DNA of 37,500 nucleotides from Bugula neritina (Eukaryota; Bryozoa; Gymnolaemata; Cheilostomatida; Bugulidae): NCBI GenBank assembly GCA_964035545.1, contig OZ037773.1, positions 4,440,751 to 4,478,250 of the forward strand, read 5' to 3'. Shown piece by piece: positions 1 to 11,335 of this stretch (position 1 is its first letter; each line of letters starts with the position of its first letter). The notes under the pieces were generated by a model. It saw only the letters and a program-made list of their open reading frames with translations, ran no database searches and was not told where the DNA came from. The position numbers and the translations under genes were made by a program.

Positions 1-3000
1 ATTTTTTGATTTGCGGCTTTTATATACTTATATAGTTGCCTAGGCGTCTTTTCACCAGATACAAATTATCTAAACTCATAATACGAGCTCAAAGTTGAGG
101 TCGCTGTAAAAACACCCGATGGTTTCAGGGTTTTCAATTTAAGGCTATAGAGACAGTGTCTTTTACCAAACCGGACAACATGGCCTTGAGGCTTCTTTTA
201 AGCCACCTGAGTAAGTTGTGACATTTCTACGTGAATGAGATTGATCTGTGTGTCACACTAAGCATTCTCCCTAAACACACGGCTCCGGCTGCTTTCACTT
301 CAAAACTTTGTGCTGTTCAACTACCTATATATAATAACCAACTTGTCAATCCTCTTTTTAGCACAGTGTATAGTACCACATACCTTTTCCATCTATATGT
401 TTCATGTTGCATTTTGTTGTCAATTTGACAAGGCTAAAATTCCACAGTCAAGCGAAATAGATTGGTTATCATAATTTACAAATAGAAATGCCTGCATTGT
501 CAAAAATTCACACTAATTTGCATATTTTTATTACTTAATGTTTACAATGCAGAAGAAAAATATAATACTTAATAAAGAGAATAGTATACATTAATACAAA
601 CATAAAATAACTTTGTTTAATATGTCTGTTAAAAGTGAAACATTTTCAATGTGGGTTTTCATAACTAACAGCTGATTTTGCAAAATCTCAAATTTATATT
701 GTACTTGGTGCGTCTAAACTGTTTAAACATAATGTTGAAAATTTGGTATGCGTTCAAAAATCTTTTTGCACAAAAACAAAACTTATGAAACAAAACTGAT
801 TGCAATTTTTGTTGCAATACTATATATTTTAATTTACCATATGTATATATATTACATTATATTATGTTCCAGTAGTTGTTTGATAATAGATCGTAGAAGC
901 TAATAATTTCTTATGCTCACATATACTATCAAATTTATTCACATTTTGTTCTTGCCAACTACAAATAATTGCATCAAGCATACAAATTATATTTCATTAT
1001 TTTTGTCAATTGCACAGATATTTATAAGATATTATAAGCATCCCCAAGATTTTGTATGATGACAAATCATATGAGGTTATTGGAAACGGATTGTGTTTAA
1101 ATTTAATTATTTTTTATGCACTGTAATATGCTGTAGACAGCAATAGAGGAAATAGTAGCATAGCATGATCACTTGACTGATTCAGAAACAATCTTGTGTA
1201 AACCATTTTAATATCAAATTTGCATCATGCTTATAGTCAACTTATCAAAAAAATTTAGAAAATGCGAGAGACGCCAAACAAATTGCCACACAACTGAAGC
1301 ACCTGGATGTTGTTTCTCCAACCACCTGTAATCAAAAAGTGTTATAGATTTCTTGTCTACCAAATTCCTATCATAATATTACTTAATGCTTATACTTACT
1401 TTAATAACCATAAATATGTGTGCATGTAATAACACATACTTTCATTTATTCTATGAATCAGCAATAATGGTTACATGGTTACATTGTGTGACTTTTAGTG
1501 TTTGAGATCTTTTTTAAACCTAATCATTCTGACAAAAAGTTATGTTAGGTTTGGGCAAATAATTTGAAATAATTATCTAAAACTATATATAGTTGATTAC
1601 TAATTTATTTAATATAAATGCAGTCAATTTTTTTGCGTATATAAGCCAGCAAGTTTAATTAAATTTGAAGCATTATGTGAAGTTTAACTTTACGACCCTT
1701 TTTAAACATAATTACTTTTCTGAAATGGGAAAATGTGTTAAAAGATATGAAGTAAATTTTCTGCCTGTAAAATTCAGCTGTTATAGTCGATTGAGTGTTA
1801 TAAATGTTTACTTTACCCAAAGCAGTCACGCGTACATGAGTATGTCAAAATTTTGGCATTTTACATTATTCAAAATTTTCAATTTTCAACTGAAAGTAAT
1901 TGAAGTAGTAAATGTGAATGAAAATTTCTTAATGTCTTAGAAATATACTTGATGCAACAATTTTATAAAATAATGTGTAAACAATTTAGGAATTAGTTGA
2001 AGTTCTGAGATCTTTCTTATTAACTGAAACTCATCAGAACAGCTAAATACCCTTTATGTAGTTTATGTGGTTCTAAATAATAACCGATATTAGGTATTGC
2101 CGTAATGTCAGGATTTCAATTGGTAGATGACGCAGATAGTTTTCTGAAGAGAAAATCACGGAGTATTGAAGTTGGCAATCTAAATTAAAATAAATTTTGA
2201 GTAGGTATTTGCTAGTTTAGGAGTATTAGCAAAATCAGAGCAATTATTCAACTTCTAAACTTTAACATAAAGTATAAAATATAAACACAACTTTTATAAT
2301 ATTAGCTAAAACTGTTTATTAGCATTTTAGCACTAATTAACTTTAACCAAAATAAAGTTTTATAAAGGAATATTTTATAAATAAAAATTTTGGGTTTTCT
2401 GGAAATTCAAAAAGATTAGCTTCAATATTTTAGTACATGATTTATTTAGCTGAGCACCTAGATGAAAGCTTGAATGGTACCTCATCAGTCTAACGTGCAG
2501 CCACATTGTTGACACCATTCTAGTTATATATCATTCAGGTGTACATCTGTAATTAATTGTTCAAAGGAGGATATATTATTATAGTAAGCTTTATTAAATT
2601 GTATATAACGTACATTATAACACAGCACAAAGAGTTACATAGCGTTATAATTATCAGTGGTTCATTAGAATATTACAATCTCATGGTTACTAAGGCAAAT
2701 TATTATATATTGCTTATTAGGACTTTTAGGATTCGGTTACTTTTATGCCATGAGAATTTCATCTTTGATTTATTTGCAGTTTACACAATATTTTGAGTAG
2801 TATATATAATAACTGTTTTTAGAGCACTTGCGGGTGAGGCAACATTTGGCAGTGAGTCATGAAAAAACCTGCACCTTCATGCCATACGGCACGGTTGGAA
2901 AACATTTCAGCCAATCACAAGCTCAATCCGGCCTTTCCAGTCCGACAGTTTTGTTTGTTTCAACAATGTATCGTAATGGCTTTCCCAATTTTACTGAGCT

Positions 3001-3477
3001 TGTTATAAGTTATTTTTAGTATTTCAGCGAATGACATTCTTTTACCAGACCACAATTTGCGTCACAATAAAGCAAGATAATTTGTCAAGAGTTGGATCAA
3101 TTCCAAAACTTGTTTTATACACATAGGCAACTATGCTAACTTTTTGTATGTCGTAATGACCAACAGTTTCTTCACCGGTATTGGCTTCCAAATAATTGTA
3201 GCTCTAATATTTTTTGCTGATATGTTATAGTCAAATTTGTTGAAAATAAATTCTAGCTTAAAGGAAGACAAAATAAAATAGATATTTAATAATATAGTTA
3301 GTTTAAAAACATAAAATTTTTATAGGTGACTTGCATGATGTAGTGTATAATAGATTTTTGAGCAGCTAAACAGCAATATGATGCAGTGCATGATAAGATA
3401 TAGTATAATCAAAAAATCTCTTTTATAAAAAATAATTTGTTTCCAAGCCTATGAAGTGCTTACAATATATATATAAG

Positions 3478-3531
3478 AAATCTCACACAACTAAATAGCT
3501 TTGTACGAACCTATTTAGACGTGTGAGATTT
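3478..3531. repeat. 54-bp perfect-arm hairpin
   Basis: Arms AAATCTCACAC and GTGTGAGATTT (11 bp) enclose inner arms CTAAATAG and CTATTTAG (8 bp) around a loop of about 12 nt. A 9-bp direct repeat ATAAGAAAT sits at 3473-3481 and 3535-3543. It occurs only in unit 1. The next bases, 3544-3652, are also absent from other units and unrecognised. Confidence 0.75.
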
Positions 3532-3652
3532 TAAATAAGAAATATATATCATTAACAATCTGAAAGCACTACATTATATTAGCTCTGTCACTTGTGATAT
3601 CGAGCACTTTACTTTGCTGGAAATCCAACTAGATTGACAATCAGCATACTTT

Positions 3653-3653
3653 C

Positions 3654-3687
<34 letters not shown>

Positions 3688-3706
3688 CATATATATATAT
3701 ACGTAT

Positions 3707-3788
<82 letters not shown>

Positions 3789-3800
3789 ATATATATATAT

Positions 3801-3896
<96 letters not shown>

Positions 3897-3931
3897 ACGT
3901 ATATATATATGTATATATATATATATATATA
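3653..3931. repeat. (TA)n microsatellite, left of PLE
   Basis: AT dinucleotide run with a few GTATAC/GTGTAT interruptions. Open frames on either strand here are repeat translation only. Confidence 0.95.
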
Positions 3932-4045
3932 GTTTCTATAATTAAAAATGAATCAAAAGAACTCAATATTTCGAAAAATAGAGTATTTATATTTGGTACT
4001 AATACAATTTTGGATATAAAAATAAACTTAGATCTTCATTCTATT

Positions 4046-4090
4046 GACTACAATATTGTTTCACGTAGTGCGAGCTACGATCATCAGGTC
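4046..4090 (-). ncRNA. Hammerhead-ribozyme-like motif, left PLE copy
   Basis: On the minus strand: CTGATGA (4081-4087), a 5-bp stem II CGTAG/CTACG, GAAA (4059-4062), a short stem III CAATATTG, then GTA with predicted cleavage between 4049 and 4048. Stem I base is GAC (4088-4090) with GTC (4046-4048). Same sequence as the right-arm motif. Penelope-like elements are known to carry such minimal type I hammerheads near their ends. The U-U apposition at the base of stem II is non-canonical, so activity is uncertain. Confidence 0.7.
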
Positions 4091-4374
4091 GTTGTGTGTA
4101 CGCTTGAGTGATTTTGTTTTGAAATTAGTATTGTTAGTGTATTACTACGCTGGAATGTTTTAACTAGCGTCTGTTAAGTGCGCAAGTAAAAATTTGCGTT
4201 TATGTCTACACGTGGTGGAAAGCTCTTTTCGTTTGTTGAGGGAAGATAATTCCGGTTGTTTTAAAATTATATACTTCTCATAGTTGCATAAATTACATCT
4301 ATTGGTTAGGTTTGAGTATGATTCGCAAATCTTTAAAATATTCCATTTTAAGCTGAATTTCGTTTTGTTGTCTT

Positions 4375-5730
4375 TTAAATTCCAGATGTGTCTGCTGAGT
4401 TGCGTGCTGTTAGCTTTATCTGCATGTAGGAAAGAGGCTTTGTGGTTATTGAATCTGTTTTGAAGGTAGTCGAACAGAGTCCTATGTGTGAATGGCTGGA
4501 ATTATTGTCATGTCTTGTTACAGTTGCTTGGTATATTACGTCTTTGTATAAGCATTTACCATTTAGTGGACAGTGGGAAGGTTGTTTGCAGTTACATTGT
4601 GTGTCATTTAGTTTAGTAGCGGTAGTAGGGGTGTATACGGTTTTAAGTTTGTGATGGTTCGAGCCATCAATAATATTTTTCATGTTGGGCATGCATGAAT
4701 AGCTAATTTTTATAGTTTTCCTATTGAAAATTTTACTTAGTTGGTTGGATGGTGGAAAGCATTTGTCGATGATTTGAAGAAATTTCTTCCCTATTTTGGT
4801 TTTTACTGTTGAACTAAAAGGTGGGTTGTACCACAATATGTTTCTAGTTCTATTTTTATTATTGTTGTTGGATTTAGGTGTCGGGTTATATTTTAATTTA
4901 TAGTCATATCCACTGTTTGATAGTGCTTCTTGGTACGGTTGTATGGTGGTGTTAAACTCTTCTTCATTGGAGGATAGTGAGCTAAGTCTTCTATTTATGT
5001 TTTCTGGTATGTTTTTCAATATTGCAGGTGGGTGGTCGCTTTGTTTGTGAACGTAGAGGATAGTGTTTCCAGGTTTTGTATAGGGTTTATAGGATTGGTT
5101 AGTCAAGTTGAATGTTACATCTAGGAAGTTTACAACTTTCTTATTGGCTTCTATTGTGATTGAGAGATTAAATTTTCTTAAAAAGTTGCAAATTTGTTTT
5201 TTGTTCTGTTCTATGTGTCTAGGTGTTCCTTCACAAACTATGAGTCCATCATCTCTATACAGGCCTAAATTACATTCTATATTCATTTCAGTAGTTAATA
5301 GATTAAGCAAGTATATTCCAATTAGTTGGCAGGTTTCGGCGCCATCATAGCTTCCCATGGTGACATCAAAATTACTGTCGTGTTTTTTTGTCCATTGTTC
5401 ACCATTAGAGATAAGGATGGACTTTTTGGAGTGTAAAATTATTTCCTGGTGTTCAGTTGGTATGCTGGTAAAGTGTGACGCAAAGGAAAGGGCTTTGTAA
5501 AGGAGGTCTTCGGTTATTGATGGGTAGAAATTGCATATGTCAAAAGTAATAAATGACTTACTGCTTTTGTTTTTGATGTTTTCAAACCAATTTATTACTG
5601 AGTAGGAGTTTTTCCATATGTTGACTTTTATATGCTGGAGGAGTTTTGTGTTTATATTATCCAATAGTTGTTTGCTGATTATACCGATGTTGGATTTGGT
5701 GGGGTTTATTAGTCTGCAGGATGGTTTAAT
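4375..5730 (-). pseudogene. PLE reverse transcriptase / GIY-YIG fragment (left copy)
   Basis: The open minus-strand frame starts at the truncation (TAA at 5731-5733) and not at an ATG; the palm and earlier fingers upstream are missing. In order it shows RT palm FITFDICNFYPSI (first catalytic Asp), GSYDGAETCQLIGIYLL, the catalytic YRDDGLIV, and the thumb VNFLDVTFNLT. Next come a long linker, Cys-rich CNCKQPSHCPLNGKC, and the start of a GIY-YIG-like endonuclease (VIYQATV, then HIGLCSTTFK). This order is typical of Penelope-like proteins with a C-terminal endonuclease. One G is missing near 4457 compared with the right copy, so the frame shifts after STTFKT and the last 27 or so residues are nonsense. 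It is non-functional as it stands. Confidence 0.88.
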
Positions 5731-5738
5731 TTATTTAA

Positions 5739-6752
5739 TTTAATCTCTCAATCACAATAGAAGCCAATAAGAAAGTTGTAAACTTCCTAGATGTAACATT
5801 CAACTTGACTAACCAATCCTATAAACCCTATACAAAACCTGGAAACACTATCCTCTACGTTCACAAACAAAGCGACCACCCACCTGCAATATTGAAAAAC
5901 ATACCAGAAAACATAAATAGAAGACTTAGCTCACTATCCTCCAATGAAGAAGAGTTTAACACCACCATACAACCGTACCAAGAAGCACTATCAAACAGTG
6001 GATATGACTATAAATTAAAATATAACCCGACACCTAAATCCAACAACAATAATAAAAATAGAACTAGAAACATATTGTGGTACAACCCACCTTTTAGTTC
6101 AACAGTAAAAACCAAAATAGGGAAGAAATTTCTTCAAATCATCGACAAATGCTTTCCACCATCCAACCAACTAAGTAAAATTTTCAATAGGAAAACTATA
6201 AAAATTAGCTATTCATGCATGCCCAACATGAAAAATATTATTGATGGCTCGAACCATCACAAACTTAAAACCGTATACACCCCTACTACCGCTACTAAAC
6301 TAAATGACACACAATGTAACTGCAAACAACCTTCCCACTGTCCACTAAATGGTAAATGCTTATACAAAGACGTAATATACCAAGCAACTGTAACAAGACA
6401 TGACAATAATTCCAGCCATTCACACATAGGACTCTGTTCGACTACCTTCAAAACCAGATTCAATAACCACAAAGCCTCTTTCCTACATGCAGATAAAGCT
6501 AACAGCACGCAACTCAGCAGACACATCTGGAATTTAAAAGACAACAAAACGAAATTCAGCTTAAAATGGAATATTTTAAAGATTTGCAAATCATACTCAA
6601 ACCTAACCAATAGATGTAATTTATGCAACTATGAGAAGTATATAATTTTAAAACAACCGGAATTATCTTCCCTCAACAAACGAAAAGAGCTTTCCACCAC
6701 GTGTAGACATAAACGCAAATTTTTACTTGCGCACTTAACAGACGCTATTTAA
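5739..6752 (+). pseudogene. PLE RT-thumb / GIY-YIG C-terminal fragment (right copy)
   Basis: The frame is open from the inversion junction, with an in-frame TAA just upstream and no ATG start. It repeats the C-terminal part of the left copy in opposite orientation and keeps the original frame to its end. It shows the RT thumb, the CNCKQPSHC Cys cluster, VIYQATV and HIGLCSTTFKTRFNNHKASF (the GIY-YIG-like core), LSRHIWNLKD, a second Cys pair RCNLCNYEKYIIL, and the terminal motif LNKRKELSTTCRHKRKFLL. I cannot identify the catalytic Glu with certainty. Lacking all the RT palm motifs, it cannot be an autonomous protein. Confidence 0.88.
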
Positions 6753-6821
6753 AACATTCCAGCGTAGTAATACACTAACAATACTAATTTCAAAACAAAA
6801 TCACTCAAGCGTACACACAAC

Positions 6822-6866
6822 GACCTGATGATCGTAGCTCGCACTACGTGAAACAATATTGTAGTC
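6822..6866 (+). ncRNA. Hammerhead-ribozyme-like motif, right PLE copy
   Basis: GAC (6822-6824), CTGATGA (6825-6831), stem II CGTAG...CTACG (6833-6848), GAAA (6850-6853), stem III CAATATTG (6854-6861), then GTA|GTC with the predicted cut after A6863. GAC pairs with GTC (6864-6866) to start stem I. It lies about 55 bp inside the element's 3' end, the place expected for a PLE hammerhead. Confidence 0.7.
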
Positions 6867-6919
6867 AATAGAATGAAGATCTAAGTTTATTTTTATATCC
6901 AAAATTGTATTAGTACCAA

Positions 6920-6924
6920 ATATA

Positions 6925-6955
<31 letters not shown>

Positions 6956-6962
6956 GTGTGTG

Positions 6963-6996
<34 letters not shown>

Positions 6997-7019
6997 TATA
7001 TACATATATATGTATATAC

Positions 7020-7056
<37 letters not shown>
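6920..7056. repeat. (TA)n microsatellite between PLE and Tc1
   Basis: AT dinucleotide run with GTGTGT and GTATAC interruptions. It separates two independent insertions and is probably part of one ancestral array together with 3653-3931 and 8828-8922. Confidence 0.95.
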
Positions 7057-7059
<3 letters not shown>

Positions 7060-8827
7060 TGCTGTGAAAAAGTTTAAGGACGCTTGCAGAAATTTCTATG
7101 TATCTTGTTTGATAGGTATTTTTTGGAAGTTCTTAGTATTTTCCTGCAAGTTCTATATATCAAAATGATCCTTAGAATGTTCACTACAATTCCCACCTTA
7201 TAGATTTTTACTGCTGTAATGTTTTCTACCCATTTTCGGGCTAACTACACAAGCAGCTAGGAAAGCGCAACTCCTATGTTTTTATGTTTCCAAAGTTTAT
7301 CGCTTCTGATAACCACAAAAAGGCTAAACAGTGAAATTTTATATGTGTATGGCATCATGATATCATAAAGCATGACTTTCTTCCATAATTTAAGATCTGT
7401 CATTCAGTTGTAAGCTTTTACATGGTGTCCACTTAGGTGCTGCACATAGACAAAATGAGAGCTGTAAATCTTACTTCAAAAGCAAGGTTTGTAATAACTT
7501 TCTTGCATAACGAAGGTTATGCAATTAGGAAATTATCTGAAAAGGTTGGCAAAGCAAAGACAACTGTACATCAAATTATCAAGAAGTTTATGGAGACTGG
7601 CGGTGAAGCAGATCAACCTGGAAGTGGACGACCAAGAATAAGCACACCCAGAGATGACAAGGTTCTCATTAAAATCAGCAAGAAGGATCGTCATAAAACA
7701 AGTTTTGAGTTGGCAAAGAATGCTCAGAAACAACAGGAACAGCGGCTTCGACATCCCAGATAATGCAAAGATTGCTGAGCCGGGTCTACGTGGCTGCAAA
7801 GCAAGGAGGAAGCTTCTACTAACCGAAAAGTAGCAAAAAACCGGCTACGGTGGGCCAAGGAGCATGGTAGTTAGTCAGTGAATGCTTAGAAAAAAGTGAT
7901 TATTTCAGATGAATCCTTATTCAATGTGAACAATCATGCTGGAAACTGTTTTGTTAGAAGATACCAGTATGAGAAATATAACCCCTAATGTATTCTTCAA
8001 ACAATTAAGCACCCTATTGATGTTATGTTCTGGGTTTGTATAACATCAAAAGATGTAGGTCGACTCATTAATTGCTGTGGAATGATGTTAATGCTCAAAA
8101 ATATATGGAGAATCTCAATGCTAAACTTTTTCCAATCATAAAAAACTTTTTTTTAAATGAAATTAACATATTTGAAGATGACAATGCACCATGCCATTAG
8201 GCAAAAACTGTTAAAGAGTGGATGAAAAAGCAGAGGGTCTCAACGCTTAGCTGACCAGCACACAGCCGAGACTTGAACCCAATAAGAAATTCATGGTCAA
8301 GAATGGCTAAAATAGTCTCTTCACAGAAGCCAACAATTAAGGTGACACTCATAGAGCCTGTAATTCATGCATGGCATCGTGTGGTGACTGAAAACGAGTT
8401 GGAAAAGCTGTACGAGTCGATGCCTCGTTGCTGCCGACTTGTGATTGAGAGTAAAGGCTGGCCAACAAAACATTGATACTAAAATTTAAAGCACTGTGTG
8501 TTGCAATGCTGCTATAATGTGTATAACAATTCACATGTAATATTTTTCTATGTTTCAAGTAAAATATTCTGATGTCCTACAGTACACACAAATTGTGAGA
8601 ACATCGAATAATTCCCATATATGCATCGTATCTCATTGTTTTACCCAACTTTTGGAAGGAAATGAAAAAAGACACTAATAATTTATATAAATGAGATAAA
8701 GAGATTTTGAGGAACATTTTGATAGGCATCATGCCTATGGAAATGCTTTTCTTATGTCTTAAAATTAGCTTGGAACTTTGCTTTTATGGAAAACAGTGAG
8801 GTGTCCTCAAACTTTTTCACAGCACTG
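7057..8827 (+). mobile_element. Tc1/mariner element (DD34E type), dead
   Basis: Terminal inverted repeats CAGTGCTGTGAAAAAGTTT (7057) and AAACTTTTTCACAGCACTG (ending 8827), about 25 bp with one or two mismatches. TA flanks both ends, as expected of a Tc1 target duplication, although here the target was (TA)n so the duplication is not independent proof. Total 1771 bp. Confidence 0.93.
7455..8476 (+). pseudogene. Tc1-type transposase, frameshifted
   Basis: From ATG at 7455 an intact N-terminal part of about 100 residues gives the paired-like HTH domain (LSEKVGKAKTTVHQIIKKF, then the linker GSGRPR). The frame then breaks near 7750. Later pieces lie in changing frames: RLRWAKEHG, the first catalytic Asp in SDESLF (about 7905), the second Asp in DDNAPCH (about 8180), and SRDLNPIRNSW (about 8265), then the C-terminal CCRLVIESKGWP. 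There are 34 residues between the second Asp and the position of the third acidic residue, as in DD34E Tc1 enzymes. That Glu is replaced by Arg and several stops intervene, so it is inactive. Confidence 0.9.
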
Positions 8828-9262
<435 letters not shown>

Positions 9263-9488
9263 TCTGTGTGTACAGCAGCTGTTTTAGAATTTGTCCCCTT
9301 GTCAGCACATAATAATGTTCAATGGCCACACCAGAAGAATATAAAAAACTTATGTTGCTTCCTTCGACAATAAGAATAATATAGTCTGATCACAAACCTT
9401 AAAATCAATAACAGAAAATGTTTTCTATAAATAAATTATTTCGTAAGCAAATTACTCCCTATTGCTTGCAGATATGGATATTTATTGG

Positions 9489-9624
9489 CCAATCATCTCA
9501 AAGCTACGCAATGTTTCAAGTTTGAGTATTACGCTTGAAATGGTATATAAAGGCTTTGAGATGCATTCTTACTACAATATTGGTAACTATCGAACTTTTG
9601 TTTAACACAGGTGGAGTATTACAG
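9489..9624 (+). promoter_or_regulatory. Promoter and untranslated exon 1, gene copy 1
   Basis: CCAAT box at 9489-9493 (here inside the palindrome ATTGGCCAAT, unlike other copies) and TATATAAAG at 9544-9552, 55 bp apart as in all copies. The start site is estimated near 9571 (TTACTACA). Exon 1 ends at 9624 before GTACGT. Copy 1 alone has TAACACAGGTGGAG, which creates a second possible donor at 9611. Confidence 0.7.
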
Positions 9625-10693
9625 GTACGTTTAATTATTATAAACATATATTTATTAATAAAATCTTCTACATGTATATACAATTACAAATTTTGACAAA
9701 AGCTTAAATAATTAAATACTGCCTAATACAATATAATACATTTGCTAAATTCTTTAACTAAGATAAAAAGCAATTATATGACTGTCTACTCTTTTTACCA
9801 AAACATGAAAACTTTAGATATCAAACTAACTGAAAGAAGTTTTTTCAAGTGGAAAAGAAAATACTCATAAAATTACTAGCTTTTTTATTAAAATAAAAAA
9901 AATTGCATAACACAAATTTGTTTTAAAGTTTTAAAGAGCATTTGTTTTAAAAAATGTTTCAGAAAATCTGTAGCTAACAGCTAGGGTAATATAAACTTGT
10001 AGCATAGTTTGTAAGTTGAAACACCATTGCAGTGTTTAACTTTTTCTTATTCATATTATGTATATGCTACCAGATATTACAGAACTCAAAAGTATTTGTA
10101 ATTTAAAATAATTAAAAAACCCAACAACCCTTAACCAAAATTAAGGTTTGTTTTGTGTCAACTTTTCAAATCAAATATCAAACATTCTATAAAAAAAATG
10201 CATAACAAATAACATTGAGCATGCATTCCATTTACCTTAGCAATTTTATTACTGTCAATTTATCAATATTCTTTTTGCTAATTGTGCTATTGAAATTTTG
10301 ATAATTTTGCAAAGAATTGAACACAATATATTATGTTAAACCTTATACACACTAAAAACTGCAAAAAGTGAAATTTTCAAGTTTCCATAACATGCATTGA
10401 TACTTATGTATGTACCTTAATAAAAATAACTTAATAATCCATGTTATCAACCTTCATTTACCAATAAGTATTTTACCATTTCACCTACAAAATGATAAGT
10501 CTTATAAATTATTAGTATGTTGTTAATGTTTTACAAGCAGTTACAAGTGAATGCTGCTGTCATGTTATTACAAGTTCCTTTTAGGTATCTTGAATAATGC
10601 ATTTTCTATTTGCATAATTGTTGTGTTTTAAAACTATGTCACCCAATGGAGCTGCATCACAATATTTCATTTGTTTATAGAACCAACATCAAT

Positions 10694-11162
10694 ATGAAGG
10701 TCATTGCTGTGTTTGTGATTGCCATGCTAGTCATCATGGCACTGGGTAAGTAAAATGTTTATTGGGTGTTGTGTGAGTGAAAAACACAAGTTTTGTATAA
10801 ATATTAAAATATAATTAAAATATTATTATAACTCAAATGTCTTCAAAGTTTAAGTCTTTTTCCTTCCTTTATAAAATATATTTTGTTTACATATTTTAAT
10901 TCATTTATATTTGTTGCACTGATGCGGTTGCATATAAATTAGCCTGATACAGAAAGTACAATATATAATCTTATAAAAGCAGTGTAAAAATATTAGCGTT
11001 ACCTTACCATGTTATTAATTTTCAATAGCTTCAGTAGCGGAGGCTAGCTATGGTTGCCCCAAATATCCAAGTAAATGCAAGAAGTACTGTAAAGGAAAAG
11101 GATATTCTTCATATAAGTGTTCTGGTTCCTCTTGTAAATGCCTCAAATATCATGGGAAATAA
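10694..11162 (+). CDS. Secreted six-cysteine (CS-alpha-beta, defensin-like) peptide, copy 1
   Basis: Predicted precursor of 61 residues from two coding exons: 10694-10745 (exon 2 starts at 10681 after TTTATAG) and 11029-11162, joined in phase 1 by a 283-bp GTAAGT...AATAG intron; a 1056-bp intron separates exon 1. Exon 2 encodes a hydrophobic signal peptide starting MKVIAVF; the likely cleavage is after AEA (residue 23). The 38-residue mature peptide has 10 Lys, 6 Tyr and no acidic residue. Cysteines at precursor positions 27, 34, 38, 48, 53 and 55 give C-X6-C-X3-C-X9-C-X4-C-X-C. The CxxxC and CxC pairs are the signature of the CS-alpha-beta fold, shared by invertebrate defensins and short potassium-channel toxins. 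The C-terminus is Gly-Lys, a possible amidation signal. A cationic antimicrobial peptide is the likelier role, but a channel-blocking toxin cannot be excluded. Confidence 0.87.
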
Positions 11163-11335
11163 AGTCAACTTTCTCAGCTGTTAACCTTTGACCTGGAACC
11201 GAACTTCATGGATTTTCACCTTGCCAATCCTGTCTTAAAGCTCTGTAATTTAATTAAGTTTGAATTTCTGAAATTGTTGTGTTTTAATAATTCTGAATAT
11301 ATCGTACGTATAATTATATGTAACCACTAAGTCCG

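Larger units (their letters stand above)
3932..6921. mobile_element. Penelope-like element, head-to-head inverted pair
   Basis: Two 5'-truncated copies of one Penelope-like retroelement meet at about 5736, with their 3' ends pointing outward into (TA)n on both sides. The left copy (minus strand, 3932-5736) keeps the reverse transcriptase core. The right copy (plus strand, 5737-6921) starts in the RT thumb. The shared part forms an inverted repeat, 3991-5174 against 5737-6921 (1184 and 1185 bp). I saw only two differences, a 1-bp indel near 4457 and a substitution at 4164/6748. The left copy carries 59 bp more 3' tail (3932-3990). No target duplication can be defined inside the microsatellite. 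Confidence 0.9.

Noticed and set aside
3574-4111. Frames of alternating Ile-Tyr residues
   Set aside because: Translation of (TA)n. Same for 6956-7168 and 31426-31802.
4442-4654. Plus-strand frame opposite the PLE, mirrored at 6257-6628 minus
   Set aside because: Antisense shadow of the PLE coding frame, duplicated by the inverted repeat.
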